DNA of 64,000 nucleotides from Anisus vortex (taxonomy: Eukaryota; Mollusca; Gastropoda; Planorbidae), in assembly GCA_949126835.1 (NCBI GenBank), contig OX421497.1:31337742-31401741 (forward strand), given 5' to 3'. The notes beneath the pieces were generated by a model, which worked only from the letters and a program-made list of their open reading frames with translations, was not told where the DNA came from and did no database searches. Of the stretch, positions 46,546-59,960 are shown one piece after another. Within the stretch, counting starts at the first letter, position 1. Each line of letters begins with the position of its first letter. Position numbers and translations under genes: made by a program.

Positions 46546-49500
46546 GACTTTGTTATTTGCTCATGGATTCCAAGTGTTATATAGCATGTAGAGTAATAGC
46601 CAATCGAAATATGTTGAAAACGGTTAAATGATATTGAAAAATATATTTGTATAAGAACTTTTAACCTCTATTCTATTTTTTTTAAACGTAATAGCCATCT
46701 GTGTAATATATTGTTAGTTTCTAAGGGTGTGTATATGTGTGTATATGTGTGTGTGTGTGGGGGGGGGTAGAAATTGATTGACTTAATTTTATTGGAGCGT
46801 CACTGAAAGTTTGTCGATTGTCGAAAACAAAGCTTAAATTTATGGTTGGAGAAAAGGGGGGGGGGGTAAAAATTGTTGATACATAATTAATGGACGTCCC
46901 TTGTAAATTCGCCTTCTATTCAACTCAGACTAACAACGAGCATCACCACTTTTAAAAAGAACTTAAAAACTAATTCCCTATTTACAAATTTAACTTTCTG
47001 AAGTGCTTTTACACCCCCCCCCCCCCCCGCTCATTATTTAGTTTTTATATTAAACCGTTTGTATTTTGTTGCTTCTTAGCCTATATGTTTTTTCTTCTGT
47101 AAGTTTTAGGTTTTTCATATATATATACATGGTGCTAGACCTGTAGACTATAAACTAGTATAAACCTATATAATTGTGAATAAATCTTTAGGCCACAAAC
47201 CTACATTTTTTTTTAAATATGTAGCCTAGAGTAGGTAGCCTAGAGAAATTTAGTCCAGTTCTTGTAAGTAAGTTTTTAGTAGGCTAATGTACTTTTGTTG
47301 CATGGTTTTAAATGCGTTCAGAGCTTACTCAATATGTTTGCAAGGAACGCTACATAAATACCTGTATTTATTTATGTTTGATTAAATTTGGTAAATGGTG
47401 ATATTAACTGGTCTATTTCATAATATATTTATAGGCCTACGTTCTTATAAGTAAAAGTGTGCAGTTTAATTTTTAACATTCTAGCTAACATTAATTTAAA
47501 TTATTAACGAAAATTTAAGTATAAGCTATATTATTTAAAATATAGCCAATAATGTTCAATACAGCCTTACACATCCTAAAACTTTTAGTAAAAGTGTGTT
47601 TGTTTATGTAATAAATTTTGTTTTAAAAATCTAATGAGAAAACGAAAGTTTTTTTTTACTGGGAATTTCCTATTACAGTATCTTGATCTTTAGACTTTAG
47701 ACTTCAGGTAACGTTCAGTTACGCATGCCCATAGGTACACCATAGATCTATATATTGTATAGTTGTATAGGCTGTTCTAGACAGGTAGATGCTCGTCAAT
47801 TCATACACTCAAAACAGCTGTAGCGCCAGTGTTATAACTTTAAAAATAATTAAAATTCAACGATTATCCTTCATTTGATGGGGTCTTTTCGATTGGGTAA
47901 CTAAGACACTTTCTGACTTAATTTTACAGAACAATTTTTAAATTGTAATTTTGTGACAGTCAAATGCAGATCAGATATGCTACTAGCTATAGTGCAAGTA
48001 TTAGTCTAGTTATTTTTTGTATCATCTAGATTTCAGACTAGGGCTTCTGATACTGATTTAACAGTAACAGTAAAACAGCGGTTTTCGGCTAATCATTATG
48101 AAGTAAACTGTTTTAGGCTTTTCGTTGTTCAAAAATTTAAAAGTAAAATTTTTACTAAAAAGTTTGAAATTGATAAAAAAAAATTTCAATCCAGTTAGCC
48201 GAATTTGAATGTGATATTTAACTCCTTTCCAACAATGTTAGAACAGCTAGTAGAAACAAAAGTCGTCACCAAGAATTTAAGGCACTCGAATGGAGTCAAT
48301 CCATTCAATTCGGCCGAGTCAATGCACCATGCACTAATAAAATATTATTATAAGATGTAAACATGTAGGCTATTGATTTAGAGTTTAGAACAAAATACAG
48401 TTTTAGAAAACGGGTGTTTATTACCATTGGAGTAGCCAGAATTTAACACTTACAGTCCCCAGCGCGTATATAGCGGAACTGAAGGCAGCATAGATAGAAG
48501 TAGGTCGGTACGGGAAGGGTTAAGTTTGGGGGGGGGGGGGGCAAATAGTGCAAGGCAGGGAAGGAGAGATGGGATAGTGGTGCTATAGTCCATAAGATTC
48601 AAATTCTAAACTTATGCAAAATTTCTACTCAAATTTTTTTTTTAAAAGCTTTTTTTCTACTGGTAGACTTTAGTTACCGTATCAATATCATTTCGAAACT
48701 TGCTCTTGAAAATAATATAATAATTCTAAGTTTTAAATTATCATTTTTTGTCAAGTCTAAATTGTATGAGACAAAATGTATAATTATTCTCAAGAATTAA
48801 TTTACAAAAATAACACAACACTGTCACAATAGATGCTAGTCAAAACAAGGTTTAAAAAATCAATCTAACGCAAATTATCACAACCTAACATGGTATAATT
48901 ATTAAAAATAAAGACATAGAAAATTAAATAAGAATATTTTTTTTAACAATAGGCCCAATAATGTGAATATCAACAAAATTTAAAAGTCCCTTTCATATAC
49001 ATGTCTTTTGATTTGCTTTTTTTGCTAATAGCAAAAATAAAATATTAATACTTAATAAGACATCTTCTTATTCAGAGGGCTTTTAAGAGTAGAGTATGTT
49101 TTATTTTTTGCAATGCTTTGTAATTGTAACACTGTATAATACTGTTTAAGTAACTCACTGAGCTTTACTCAACTTACTAATACGTTTACAGTGATGTATT
49201 CATATGTTAAGGGGTTACGTTCATATTATTGCAAAATTCTAATTTCTGCTTCAGTCTTGGAAAAAATGCTTGCATACTGTTCCAAAGGTTCCAAAGGATA
49301 TGTTTAAAAAAAAGTTGTAAACCCTTCACAAACTCGTATCAATCTTGCCTATGTTCTTTAACACTGCACTGTTAACTCTTACATATGCATAAACAAATAC
49401 TAAAAATGTAAAATATAAAAATATTTTATTGGTAAGATGAATCTCTGTTGTGGAACAGTGGTCTGGTTGCATTGCGCTGGGTTAGCGTCATGGTGAAGGC

Positions 49501-49929
49501 TAGGATTTGTTCCTGGGTCTGGGGGTAGCTTGAGTCTAATCAGCTTTCATGAGTGTCTAACATTATATGAAGTAAATTAAAGGCAGCTGGACAATGTGCT
49601 AGCCACACAATCCCCTTGTACGGCCAGGGAAACAATCCTAAAAGAAAACGAGCAAAGTAAGCCTACATATTTGGCAGAAAGCAAACCACGATTTGGTGCG
49701 GTATTACTATTACTGAAATGCTTGAGGATAACTATAAAAAGAGGTTATAACATAAGATAGCCAGACACTGGGAAATCTTTCCAATAGCCTAAACAAGGCC
49801 AGGTTTATGATTTCGGTAAAATAAAAATAGAAGACTGACAATTTATGTCATAATTTAATAGATCTAAGCATCAACTTACTTCGTACCTAAATTTCTTTAA
49901 AAAAATTATTTGACAGGATAAATTGCAAC
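46546..49929. other. intergenic region upstream of the ZNFX1-like gene
   Basis: AT-rich, with a GT microsatellite (46731-46765), G and C homopolymer runs (46855, 47015, 48530) and a SINE at 49440. No gene was recognised. A possible acceptor (TTATTTGACAG, ending near 49918) just before the ZNFX1 start codon hints at an upstream non-coding exon. Confidence 0.5.
49440..49640 (+). mobile_element. SINE family S, copy
   Basis: GTGAAGGCTAGGATTTGTTC and GTGCTAGCCACACAATCCCC match the body of the 22614-22881 SINE. The tRNA-like head is diverged. Confidence 0.7.
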
Positions 49930-52900
49930 ATGAGTGATGCATCCTATGACTCCGATTCTGAAGAGGATGATGTAACAATTCCAGTCATTTTCTCGACTCC
50001 CTCAATTCCCAGGTTAGTAGGCCTAAAGGCACAGAAATGAATCGTGTTTAGTATACAGAATTTTGAGTGTTTTTTTTTACTAGTATACAATTCAATGAAA
50101 AGCTAATGCTTCAACAAAATTATTTTATGATTTGTTTGAAATCTACAACTAAAGCGCACTTTTCTTTTTAATAGAATTATTTTCTAATAATACCTTAAAG
50201 TATAGCAATTCGTACTTGTTTTTTTTAATATTATTTTCTTTTTGTTTAATGCTTTAGAGCTGACTTTGTTGTCTTTATTTTCATTGAAGTAATTTTACCA
50301 CCAGGCTATTGTGTTTTCTTTTGTTCATAGTTTTTGAAGGTAAACACTTTATACCTTGCTAATTCTCTCCAGTTTTATATAGCAATCCTTGTTTATATGT
50401 TTTCTTTCACAATTTCCGACAATGTCTTCAGTGCACCAATAGCTACCACAGAGCAGCTTGTATTTATATACACGCTCCCATTGTTCATGTCAATTTTATT
50501 AATATTTTTCTAAATACAGGTGCTTTGCTTGTTTTTAGAAAATAAATCATCTAGATGTCAAGAAGTATTAAGCTTTTATAAAAGCTTAACTTGACTTATT
50601 TCCTTAAATCCCTTGTGGAACAAAAGGCCTCAGCAACTTGGTTCCAGGCAGATTTCCTTAGTTCATCCCAGGTCATGTCGCACTGCTTCATTTCTTCCTC
50701 GCATGTTTTTCTCCACCTTGTCCTGGGCCTGCCAGCTTTTATTTGGCCCTGTGGGTTCCATTGGAGAGTTTGTCTCGTAACGTCTTCATCTGGCTTTCTG
50801 AGAGAGGGGCCAATCCATTTCCACTTCAGTCTAGCCATCACTTAGCTGATGGAGTCCTGTTTTGTCATCTGCCACAAGTCTACATTTAAAGCTAAAGATA
50901 ATGGAATATTATTCTTCAAAATCATATAGTATTGCCCTAAATTGTAATTTTTTTGTAAGGACTTTTTTTATTGCAAAATAAATATGATATATGCAATAAT
51001 ATTATTTTTCTGCTAGTGTTATAATTGCATTATAATTGCTTTCCCGATTTTCAAGCATATCCACAAGTCCTGATGAACCGAGTTTAAAGGAAGATATATT
51101 ATAGCATGAATTAATATTATAGCATTATATTATTTTCATTATAATACCCACATTTGTTTAGTCTGATACATAAACTACTCATAAACTATAGGTTATCATA
51201 AAAAAAAAACAGGAGCATTTTTTGTAAAACTTTTTACACAAACATTTTTATTGTTACTTTGTTAGTTTATGATTTTATGTACCATGACAGTTTGATCATC
51301 ATAGTAAAACTAAAAAAAAAAATCTTAATTTATACATCTATTTCTATTGATTTTCCCAACTACTAAATGAATAATTGTAACTATTATACGATCAAACATT
51401 TTTTATATATTGTTTTCAAATATTCCGCTTTTTAAATTAATATAGCCAGCCAGATGTCAGTAAAAAAAGAGAGACAATTCCTCCCCACTCTCTTGTGGGA
51501 AATAAAGAAAATGTTACAAAATTACACACAGAACCAGATAGGCCAAAGCTGATCCCACTGCAACATTCAGGGAGAATTAAAGAACTGGGCAGCTACAACG
51601 TCTCTGAAAGGGAATCTAGCTCACCTTTTAAAACAAATTGGATAAAAACTGCAGCCAGTAGTTTTGATTCACTAAAGAAAGACCGCAATAGTAGTAGGCC
51701 TACATCTGGTGTTTCAGGAACTTTTGATTCACCCAGTTACTTAACTAATCCAAATACAAGCTTAACTCATCGCAATGCAGCTTATGCAGCAAATGAGCCT
51801 TACAGTGTTCAAACATTTTCCCAGGATTCAAGAAGTAGTTTTAGAAACAATGCCAGAAATTATAATAAAAGAGTTTTTGTCTCTGATTTCGTTGACTATA
51901 CTAAATTACTAGACTGGGCCAGTAATCCAAATACTACAATGCTAGTCTTTCAAATGAGCATGGATGTTCCTGCCCTTCTAAACCTGTTGAGTAAGGGTGA
52001 ACTGGACTTTGATTGGATGAAGCTCCTTATTACGGCGTTGCACAAGGTTTTAGAAGATGCCCAAAAAAGAACATTACACTATGTATTGAATAGTATTTGT
52101 GAGTCTACATTCTTTGAGTTGCATTTAGAAAAATTTCTTCAACAATTGATGAAAAAAAGGGGCGCAGATACTATTAGTCTGTTTGAAAAAATACTTGATA
52201 TCATTGAATACTTAATTGACAATATAAAAAAAAAACAGCATGCACATAAGTACAATCAAGCACTGTTTCTTATTTTGAAATATGGTGAAACACTTAAAGT
52301 TTTTTATACAAACCCTGATTTACTTGCAAAAGCTCATGAACTCTTTGAAAAAGTTAGAGAACCAATTGACAAAAATGGGGAACTGATTACATTTTCCACT
52401 GAAAGTATTGTGGTTCAACATCATCAAAAAACTAAAAGGATGAAATATATTCCTATGGCTGATGATGACACACCTCCTGATGATTACGAGACTATGGCAA
52501 TTTTTCCAGAAACAGAGGAACTTTACTATCCTATAGAACCATTTTTACGCGCAAACAAAACAAAAGGAGCATATAGGGATTTAAAACATTATCTTGACAT
52601 TCATGCCAGGCTCATTAAGGAAGATTATTTAGCTCCTATAAGAGATGGCTTGAAACAGTACAAAGAAGCTTTGGTCAGGGATGAAAAAGCAAGAGAACAT
52701 GATCTAAGATTTTATTATGATGTTAAAATACAGATGAAAGAAGATGAAGAACAAGGAATCACCCATTGGGCCATTTTTGATCTTACTGGTTTGGAAAATA
52801 TTGAATGGGAGTATTCTAAAAGACTCATGTTTGGCTCACTCTTGGTATTTTCCAAAGATAATTTTGAGACAACTATTTTCGCTACCGTGGAAACTAGAGA

Positions 52901-55900
52901 TCCAGACATGCTGAAGAAAGGTATTGTTGTTGTTGTATTTCAAAGTAACCTGGATGTTATTTTCACTGCATCAGAAAATGACAGGTTTATTATGGCAGAG
53001 GCTACAGCTTACTTTGAGTCTCATCGTCATGTCTTAGAAGGGCTTCAAGAAATGAAAAAATTGCCTCTGGAAAGATACATTCTCAGTTGTAAGAAAGAAA
53101 TTCGCCCTCCTGTCTATCTCAAGAAAAATCCCACCTATAATTTAGCTTGCATAATGAAAGACCGATATGACAACTTTCCAGTTTCAGTTTTTGATGAAGA
53201 GCAGTGGCCTGATTCATTCAACACAACTTTACATGTATCACAGATAGAGGCCTTGAAATTAGCTTTGACAAATGAAATGGCCATAATTCAGGGTCCTCCT
53301 GGAACTGGTAAAATTTATATAGGGCTCAAAATAATGAACATCTTGTTAGAGAATAATGTTACCAAAGACACACCAGAATCATACGGTCCTATATTAGTTG
53401 TCTGCTACACAAATCATGCCCTTGATAAGTTTTTAGAAGGTATTCTAGACTTCTGCACTGAAGGCATTATCAGAGTGGGGGGAAGAAGTTCAAGCAAACT
53501 ACTGGAAAATTACAACCTGAAAGTATTAAGAAGTAATTTCTCGTTGGACCATAAAATTGAAACAAACATAAAAGTAAACTTAAAAAATATTAGAAAAGAA
53601 TTGAAGGAGGTTAGTACACAAGTTAAACAGCAATGGCAGCAGTCACTACATTTAGAAACAACTATTGTCAATACAGATGATCTAAGAGATGAAATGGAAG
53701 ACTTTCATTACTGCCAGTTAATTGATTCTAGTAGGTCAGTAAATACTAGCAACCAAAATGTCTTGAGAACATGGCTAAAAGCAGCCAATGCCAACATGGA
53801 GAATTATTTGTTTAAAGCAGCAAAGCGACACTTGGTTAAAGTTATTGCTGCTGAACCATGCATTGAAGAGAAAAGCGATTTGGGACTAACCAGTAAGATA
53901 ACAGCTACTAAAGTATTACCTAAAGAACGTGTAAAAATATATCGGTTCTGGTTAAACAAGCACAAAAGTTTAATTGAAGGAATTATTAATGAGATGCTTG
54001 ACTCTGGCAGTGGCATGGTCTCTGAACAGCTTTTGCAAGATCAAGAAGCAGCTAACAGTGATATACTTTCTGATGAGATTTTAGTGAAATACATGAGCAA
54101 TGAGAATGTCTACACTGCTATTAAGGAATGTGTTAAACTTGACAATGAAGATTTTAATTTGGAGAATAATTACATTCGGGAATGGCTGATGAAAAAGTTT
54201 ACAAAGACATATCATCTACTGGATGCTATAGAGATGATGACAGAGAAGAAAAAAGAACGATCAGCAAAGAAAGGAATCAACATGGACAGTGAAGCAAAAG
54301 TTCATAATAGCCGATGGATGATTGATGATAGTGACTCTAACACTTCCAGCACTGAAACTGATAGAGAAGAAAGTGATTCTGAAACTAGAATGAATGATAT
54401 TGATGATATTGGGATGCGCTTTAAAAAGCTTGCTAGAAATTTTAAATTGCAAGAAAACAAAGAAATTTGGATGCTACAACGAGCAGAGAGGCTGCGTATT
54501 GATCTGTCAGAAACGCAAGATGATGAAGAAGAAGATGATTGGCAAGAAGTCAGTAATACAATGCTTTATGGTGAGGTGTTTGAACTGTTACATAGAACTG
54601 AGCCATTTACAAAAGATCAAGCCTCTAGCATAGATGACATATGGAAACTAAGTTTACGTGACAGATACAAGCTATACAAGTTTTGGGTTCTGTCAAAAAA
54701 GAAAAAAACTATCAAAAAATCTGATTGGATTGACAGAAAAATTTAAAGATATATTGCAACGTAAAAAGGAAGCTAAGAGTCTGAAGGACATTGTGATTCT
54801 TCAACGAGCTCGTGTGATTGGAATGACCACAATTAGTGCTGCAAAACACAGGAAAGTTCTACAAAGTATTGGCTGTAGAATTATTATAGTTGAAGAAGCT
54901 GCTGAGGTTCTTGAAGCTCATATTGTGACAACCCTGAATAATAAATGTCAGCACCTCATCTTGATTGGAGATCACCAACAGCTGCGTCCAAGTCCCAGTG
55001 TACACAAGTTAGCTGTTAATTATAGTCTTGAAATTTCTTTGTTTGAACGGCTTATTAAAAATAGTGTGCCTCATGAAACACTCACTGAACAGCATAGAAT
55101 GAGACCAGAAATATCACAGTTTATTAAACACATTTATCCCAACCTGGAGGACCATTATTCTGTTACTGGCTATGATGACATCAGAGGAGTTAACTCTAAT
55201 GTATTTTTCTTGCAACACTCACATGCTGAAAGTGAAGTAGATGAAAGCACCAGCAAAGCAAATCTTCATGAAGCACAATTTGTAACTGCACTTTGCAAAT
55301 ACTTCTTACAGCATGGCTATCTAGGTAAACAAGTAACAATTTTATCTGAAAACAATGACCAAGCTTCATGCATAAGAAATGAGATGGAGTCAGAAAGCGA
55401 TTTTTTTGAGGGTGTTAGGGTGACCTCTATTGATAATTACCAGGGTGAAGAAAACATCATTGTTCTATTATCCCTTGTGAGAAGTAACACAGACAATGAA
55501 ATTGGATTTTTAAAAACAGATAACAGAGTTTCTGTGGCTTTATCTCGAGCTAAAAAGGGAATGTTTGTCATTGGAAATCTTTCTTTACTAGCCAAAAAAA
55601 GTAAACTCTGGCATAATATATTAATTCAGGCACAAGATGACCGTGTTACAGGTATCAATATGAAATTGGTCTGTGTAAATCATGTCAATCACATTACCTA
55701 TGTTCGAAATGCTGAAGATTTCAGCAGGGAGGTCCCTGACGGTGGCTGTAATAGGAAATGCAATGCTGTTCTTCCCTGTGGACACATTTGTCCTAGAATG
55801 TGTCATGCTTCTGATAGACATCATGAAGAAGCTCAATGTGAACAGCCTTGTATGAAGACCTGTTCAAAATTTCACTTATGCCAAAAAAAATGCCATGAAA

Positions 55901-57486
55901 CATGTGGAGACTGTAAAGTCTTTGTGAAAAGGAACATGCCATTATGTGGCCATGAAGATAATGTGCAATGTTCCAGAGATGTGGAAGAGTTATTTTGTTC
56001 ACATTTGTGTGGGCAGACCATGGCTTGTGGGCATATTTGTCATGGTCAGTGTGGAAAATGTTTACATGATGCTGACCATCAACCTTGTTTAGAAAAAGTT
56101 AATTTAACATGGCCATTCTGTCACCACACTGTAAATGTAGAATGTAAGACAGATGTCTTAATTGATCCTTGCCCTGAGAAATGCTTACAGCGCTTAGACT
56201 GTGGGCATGCATGCAAAGGAACTTGTGGCGGATGTCTTTCAGGTCGAGTCCACCGACCATGCTCTGAGAAATGCAAACGATCTCTTCCCTGTGGTCATGC
56301 GTGTAATGGTCCATGCGGAGGTCAATGTGTCCCATGTGATGCTAGATGTGTAGTTTTTTGCAGACATGGACCCTGTAACAAGAAAACTTGTGGAGAATTG
56401 TGTGAGCCTTGTACGGAAAATTGTGCTTTAACTTGTCAGCATAAAGAGTGTAACTTGCGTTGCATGGATGAGTGTAGAATCTCATCATGCAATAAATCAT
56501 GTGGCGACTTTGTTCCTAAATGTAGACATAAGTGTTATTCACTATGTGGGGAGCCTTGTGTATGTTATCCCTGTGAGAGAGAAAAAATTAGTCTTATTGA
56601 TAATAGTGACAAAAAAACACCCATATTATATACATTTGCCCATGACAAGTGTGAAGGAGCTAAAAAATGTGAAGTCGAGTCTGACACAGTTTTGATTAAA
56701 ATACCCAAATGTGGACATATATTCAAAATAAGCCAGTTAGACAAATGGGTTGAAAATTTTAAAACTAGTAACACCAGCTTTATCACATGCCCCAATTGCT
56801 CAGATCCAATTATGGGAATAGCAAGATATGAAAATATAATCAAACAGCGCACTGAAAAAAGAGAAAATCTAAAAGCAGATCTGATTAAAAAATCAAAAGT
56901 ACGAACTGAAAGTATCAACATTCTAAAAGATGCTAAAGCTTTTGCTGGTACTTTTTGTCACATCGATGAAGGAGACTTTTTGACCAGGAAGCCAGAAGAA
57001 ATTGATGCTAATCATGCACTTGCTTTATCTTTGCAAATTAGATTTTCTTCTGTACTTGCCAAGATTTATACAATCGATCAGGAATTCTCAAAGAAAGCAA
57101 CATTTTTAATAGAGAAATTGAAGCTAATTATAAGATCCATAAAAAGAAATGTTACAGGACAATTCTTCAAAGAGATGACTCTAGAATTGCACAGACTGCT
57201 GCTTCATTTGCAGATCCACATTTTAATGAGTTATCTTCAAGAAATTGACAGAAAATTACCAGCTGAACTCCAAACAACCTGCAAGTCATTTTTGAAAAAT
57301 AACAGACTAAAGCTAACAGCAGAAGACAAAGTTGCCTTTCAAGGGATAACAGATGCGCTGTATAACAAATTTGATGGTCTTAAACCTAATAACTACTGGC
57401 AAGTTCAAATTGTTGGTCTTTGTGAAAAGTCTGAAAAAATTACGAGAATTCTGGATCAACCAATAGACGTGGTAAATAATTTGTAG
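49930..57486 (+). CDS. ZNFX1: ZNFX1-like SF1 helicase with NFX1 zinc fingers (one-base frame break)
   Basis: ZNFX1 is an Upf1-like superfamily 1 helicase. In mammals it is an RNA sensor in antiviral defence, and in C. elegans it acts in small-RNA inheritance. Exon 1 is 49930-50012; exon 2 is 51446-57486 (TAG), an uninterrupted 6-kb exon; about 2040 aa if joined. Layout: acidic N-terminus; helical region with FVSDFVDYTKLLDWASNP (about 145); motif I GPPGTGKIY (about 643); a long insertion with acidic stretches; VEEAAEVLEAH (about 1176); GDHQQLRPSPSVHKLA; LTEQHRMRPEIS; QGEENIIVLLSLVRSN (about 1359); VALSRAKKG; Cys/His-rich NFX1-type fingers (about 1455-1740); and a RING-like CGHIF...CPNC (about 1780-1815). 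Two oddities: motif I has Ile where Thr/Ser is expected, and the frame shifts by one base in A runs at about 54700-54726. The first frame stops at 54744-54746 and the second carries the rest. The break could be an assembly error, a real mutation or frameshifting. Confidence 0.9.
50590..50845 (-). mobile_element. 3'-end fragment of a non-LTR retrotransposon (family R)
   Basis: The minus strand reads LKWKWIGPSLRKPDEDVTRQ, then TLQWNPQGQIKAGRPRTRWR and WNQVAEAFCSTRDLRK, the C-terminal tail typical of endonuclease-reverse transcriptase LINEs. It is open for about 80 codons, so younger than the copy at 2719-3110. It lies in the single intron of the ZNFX1-like gene, antisense to it. Confidence 0.75.
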
Positions 57487-57702
57487 CATGAATATTTTAT
57501 TTCCTCATTTTAGGTAAATTATATATATGCTCATCACTATTATTTAGGCCATTTTTCTTATAATATTAATTTTAATTGTGCAAAACAAAGAGAAAGAGTC
57601 TAATATTTTAAAAAACATTTTTTTTTTGCAGGATTTGAAAACAGTTTTGGGATAAAAAGAAGACTTCACAAGTGAAATGTTTTGCTCCCCCCCCCCCCCC
57701 AC

Positions 57703-57708
57703 AATAAA
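57703..57708 (+). terminator. candidate polyadenylation signal of the ZNFX1-like gene
   Basis: AATAAA about 215 bp after the TAG at 57484-57486, following a C run. Confidence 0.55.
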
Positions 57709-58264
57709 AAAAAAATTACAAGATAGGCTAGACTCTATGTAGGCACATAAAATAATTTGTAGATAATTTTTTTATCATATTATATTAACTTGCATATACA
57801 CATTTTAGGGGTGTGAGCAATCCACTCGACACAATTGTAAAAAAGTTTAAAAAAACAAACAAACAAAAGCAATATCAATAAGTAGCCAAACAAAGCCACA
57901 ATAAATATAAATTGTTATATATTTTACGTAGTCTATACATAAATACTATAAATAATATAGTTAATATGATATGTTTACGTATCAAACTTATAAGCATATA
58001 TATATATATATAGCCTACGAAGTATTCATATATATATATTTATGTTTTATTTATTTTTTATGAAGCGTAATTATATTTTTTACTTATATAATATAATAAT
58101 GTATGAAGAATTTTCTCATTGTTTCATTTTTGTTTTCGGTGTAGAATGTAGACCTACTGGTAATGTATTAACTCAGCTATGATAAATTTTGGTAGTAATA
58201 TTATTATTATTAATCCTTAATGTTACAAGATTTTATTTTCATTTGTTTGTTGGTTTTCTTTCAT

Positions 58265-58600
58265 TGCTATACTGTTTGACAAATCGGGTCAAAAGCTAAA
58301 ATATCATCTAATGAGCCACCTAGGTTAATGTGCTCTTCAACACAGTCACTCCTCAAAACTCCCAGTTTGGATGGACACAAAAAGAAGTACCAGGGAGTGC
58401 GCTCATTTGAATCAGTGGCGCCTTCCTTATGGAACAGTGAACAGTTTATCTCAGACACTGGGGCAAGAGAATCTTTTAAAAAGAACTTAAAGATCTTTCT
58501 CTTTGGCTAATACATCTGCCACTGCAATTCACACCAAGAGCGCACTGAGCATGCTAATTTAATAGCATGGATAGAAGCGCTAAAACATAAATTAAACATT
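58265..58600 (+). mobile_element. 3' end of family-K LINE with open coding tail
   Basis: The open frame at 58328-58507 reads SFESVAPSLWNSEQFISDTG and then SFKKNLKIFLFG before a stop, the usual C-terminus of jockey/CR1/L2-type reverse transcriptases. The 3' UTR carries GAGCGCACTGAGCATGC, the hairpin half TAGCATGG and AGAAGCGCTA. This 3' end is shared with the SINE at 28391-28651. Confidence 0.8.
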
Positions 58601-59689
58601 ATCAAAAACATATTTATGAAGGATTTTTTTTAAATGTGCTAATTTTAACATTGACTAGGCCTATAACATTTGAAGTTTTTTTTTTACATATTTATTCTTT
58701 CCGTTGTGTGTGAAATAAAATTATCTATATACCGGAATACGTTTTTGTTAATTCTTCTGCTAATGTTTTTTAAGACTTTTATCATATAAATTATATAAGG
58801 TAGTTTATGTTTACCTAAAGATTTATTCCATATAATGATACTGCTAAGCAGTGCTTTTTTTGTATAAAAAAAATAGGTGCCGGTACTCAGTGATGGATTG
58901 CCTAACTTTTAAAGCTTTCTCGCATTTTATATATTTATTCTTATTGCGCGCATTTTTTTAAATAATTCAATTTTAAACAAATTAATAATTTAATAAATTA
59001 ATATTAAACGTTAAAATACAAGAAAAGTAATATTTTTTTCCCCACTTTGAAAAAGGTGCCGGTACGTTGTACCGGTGCGTATCGTCACAAAAAAAGCACT
59101 GCTGCTAAGTATATACCTGCTCCTGTTCATGTTGTTATAATTTAAATTTAACAAAATAACAAAGACGAAGCAGCTGTAAGCTTATATTTTCTTTAAGATT
59201 CAGGAGAAAGAGAAATGGGAATGGAATTATTATAATCTATAAATCTGGACCTATACAATTACAAATAATAAAATAAATTCTCCCCTAACATGAATACATT
59301 TTCTATAATTTACCGAGTTTACTTAACATGAAATTGTACAATTATTACTTCACTTTTTAATGGCTTCTTTTTTATGTTAAAATAAACGAATTGCTTAGAC
59401 TAGTTAGGAAGTATCCATTGCTCTCTTTATATTGTGTTTGCATTTTTTAAGGGGGCCATTAGTTTAAGCTCTTTCATCTAGCCTACTCCCACAATATATC
59501 TTCACTATAGATTTGTTTTCCATCAACTTCATAAGATCTTTTGTCTAGATAAATGTTTTTGTCATGGACTTTATTATTTTGAGGTACCTGTATATTCTAC
59601 ATTATATAGGGCCTATAAATAATGTGGGTACAGTAGCCTATTAATACCAATTAAAATGTATTTATTTTATACACCTTCAAGTTGTGTAG

Positions 59690-59960
59690 ACCTATATGAC
59701 ATAATCTTATCTTATACAATTTATACAAACGCTCATTCTATAAAGAAGATTATTGCATCCTACGCTCATCCGTGGTTTGAGTCTAGTCATTTGCATTATG
59801 TTAGTGTTTTAACTTATGGTTTGTTCAGGCTACCCATTCCATGCCCCGTTGCCAATCGGGAAGAAAGAGTATAGGCTACCTTAGGCCTAGTTATCTACTT
59901 AGACCTATAAGAGTATGCATTTGTTCTCGCATAAGAGATACGGAAAGTGTCTTGTCATTA
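59690..59960 (-). mobile_element. 3' end of family-J LINE (reverse orientation)
   Basis: The reverse complement of the family-J end: tail TTATCTTAT, hairpin region TTCTATAAAGAAGATTATTG, TACGCTCATCCGTGG, then GGCTACCCATTCCATGCC. It lies head-on to the larger plus-strand copy at 60345. Confidence 0.8.

Noticed and set aside
51495..51497. GTG as the start of the ZNFX1-like protein
   Set aside because: The frame is open upstream to an acceptor at 51445, and joins in phase to an ATG exon at 49930.
54658..57486. Separate second gene starting at 54658
   Set aside because: It carries helicase motifs II-VI and the zinc fingers that complete the upstream half; a one-base shift is simpler.
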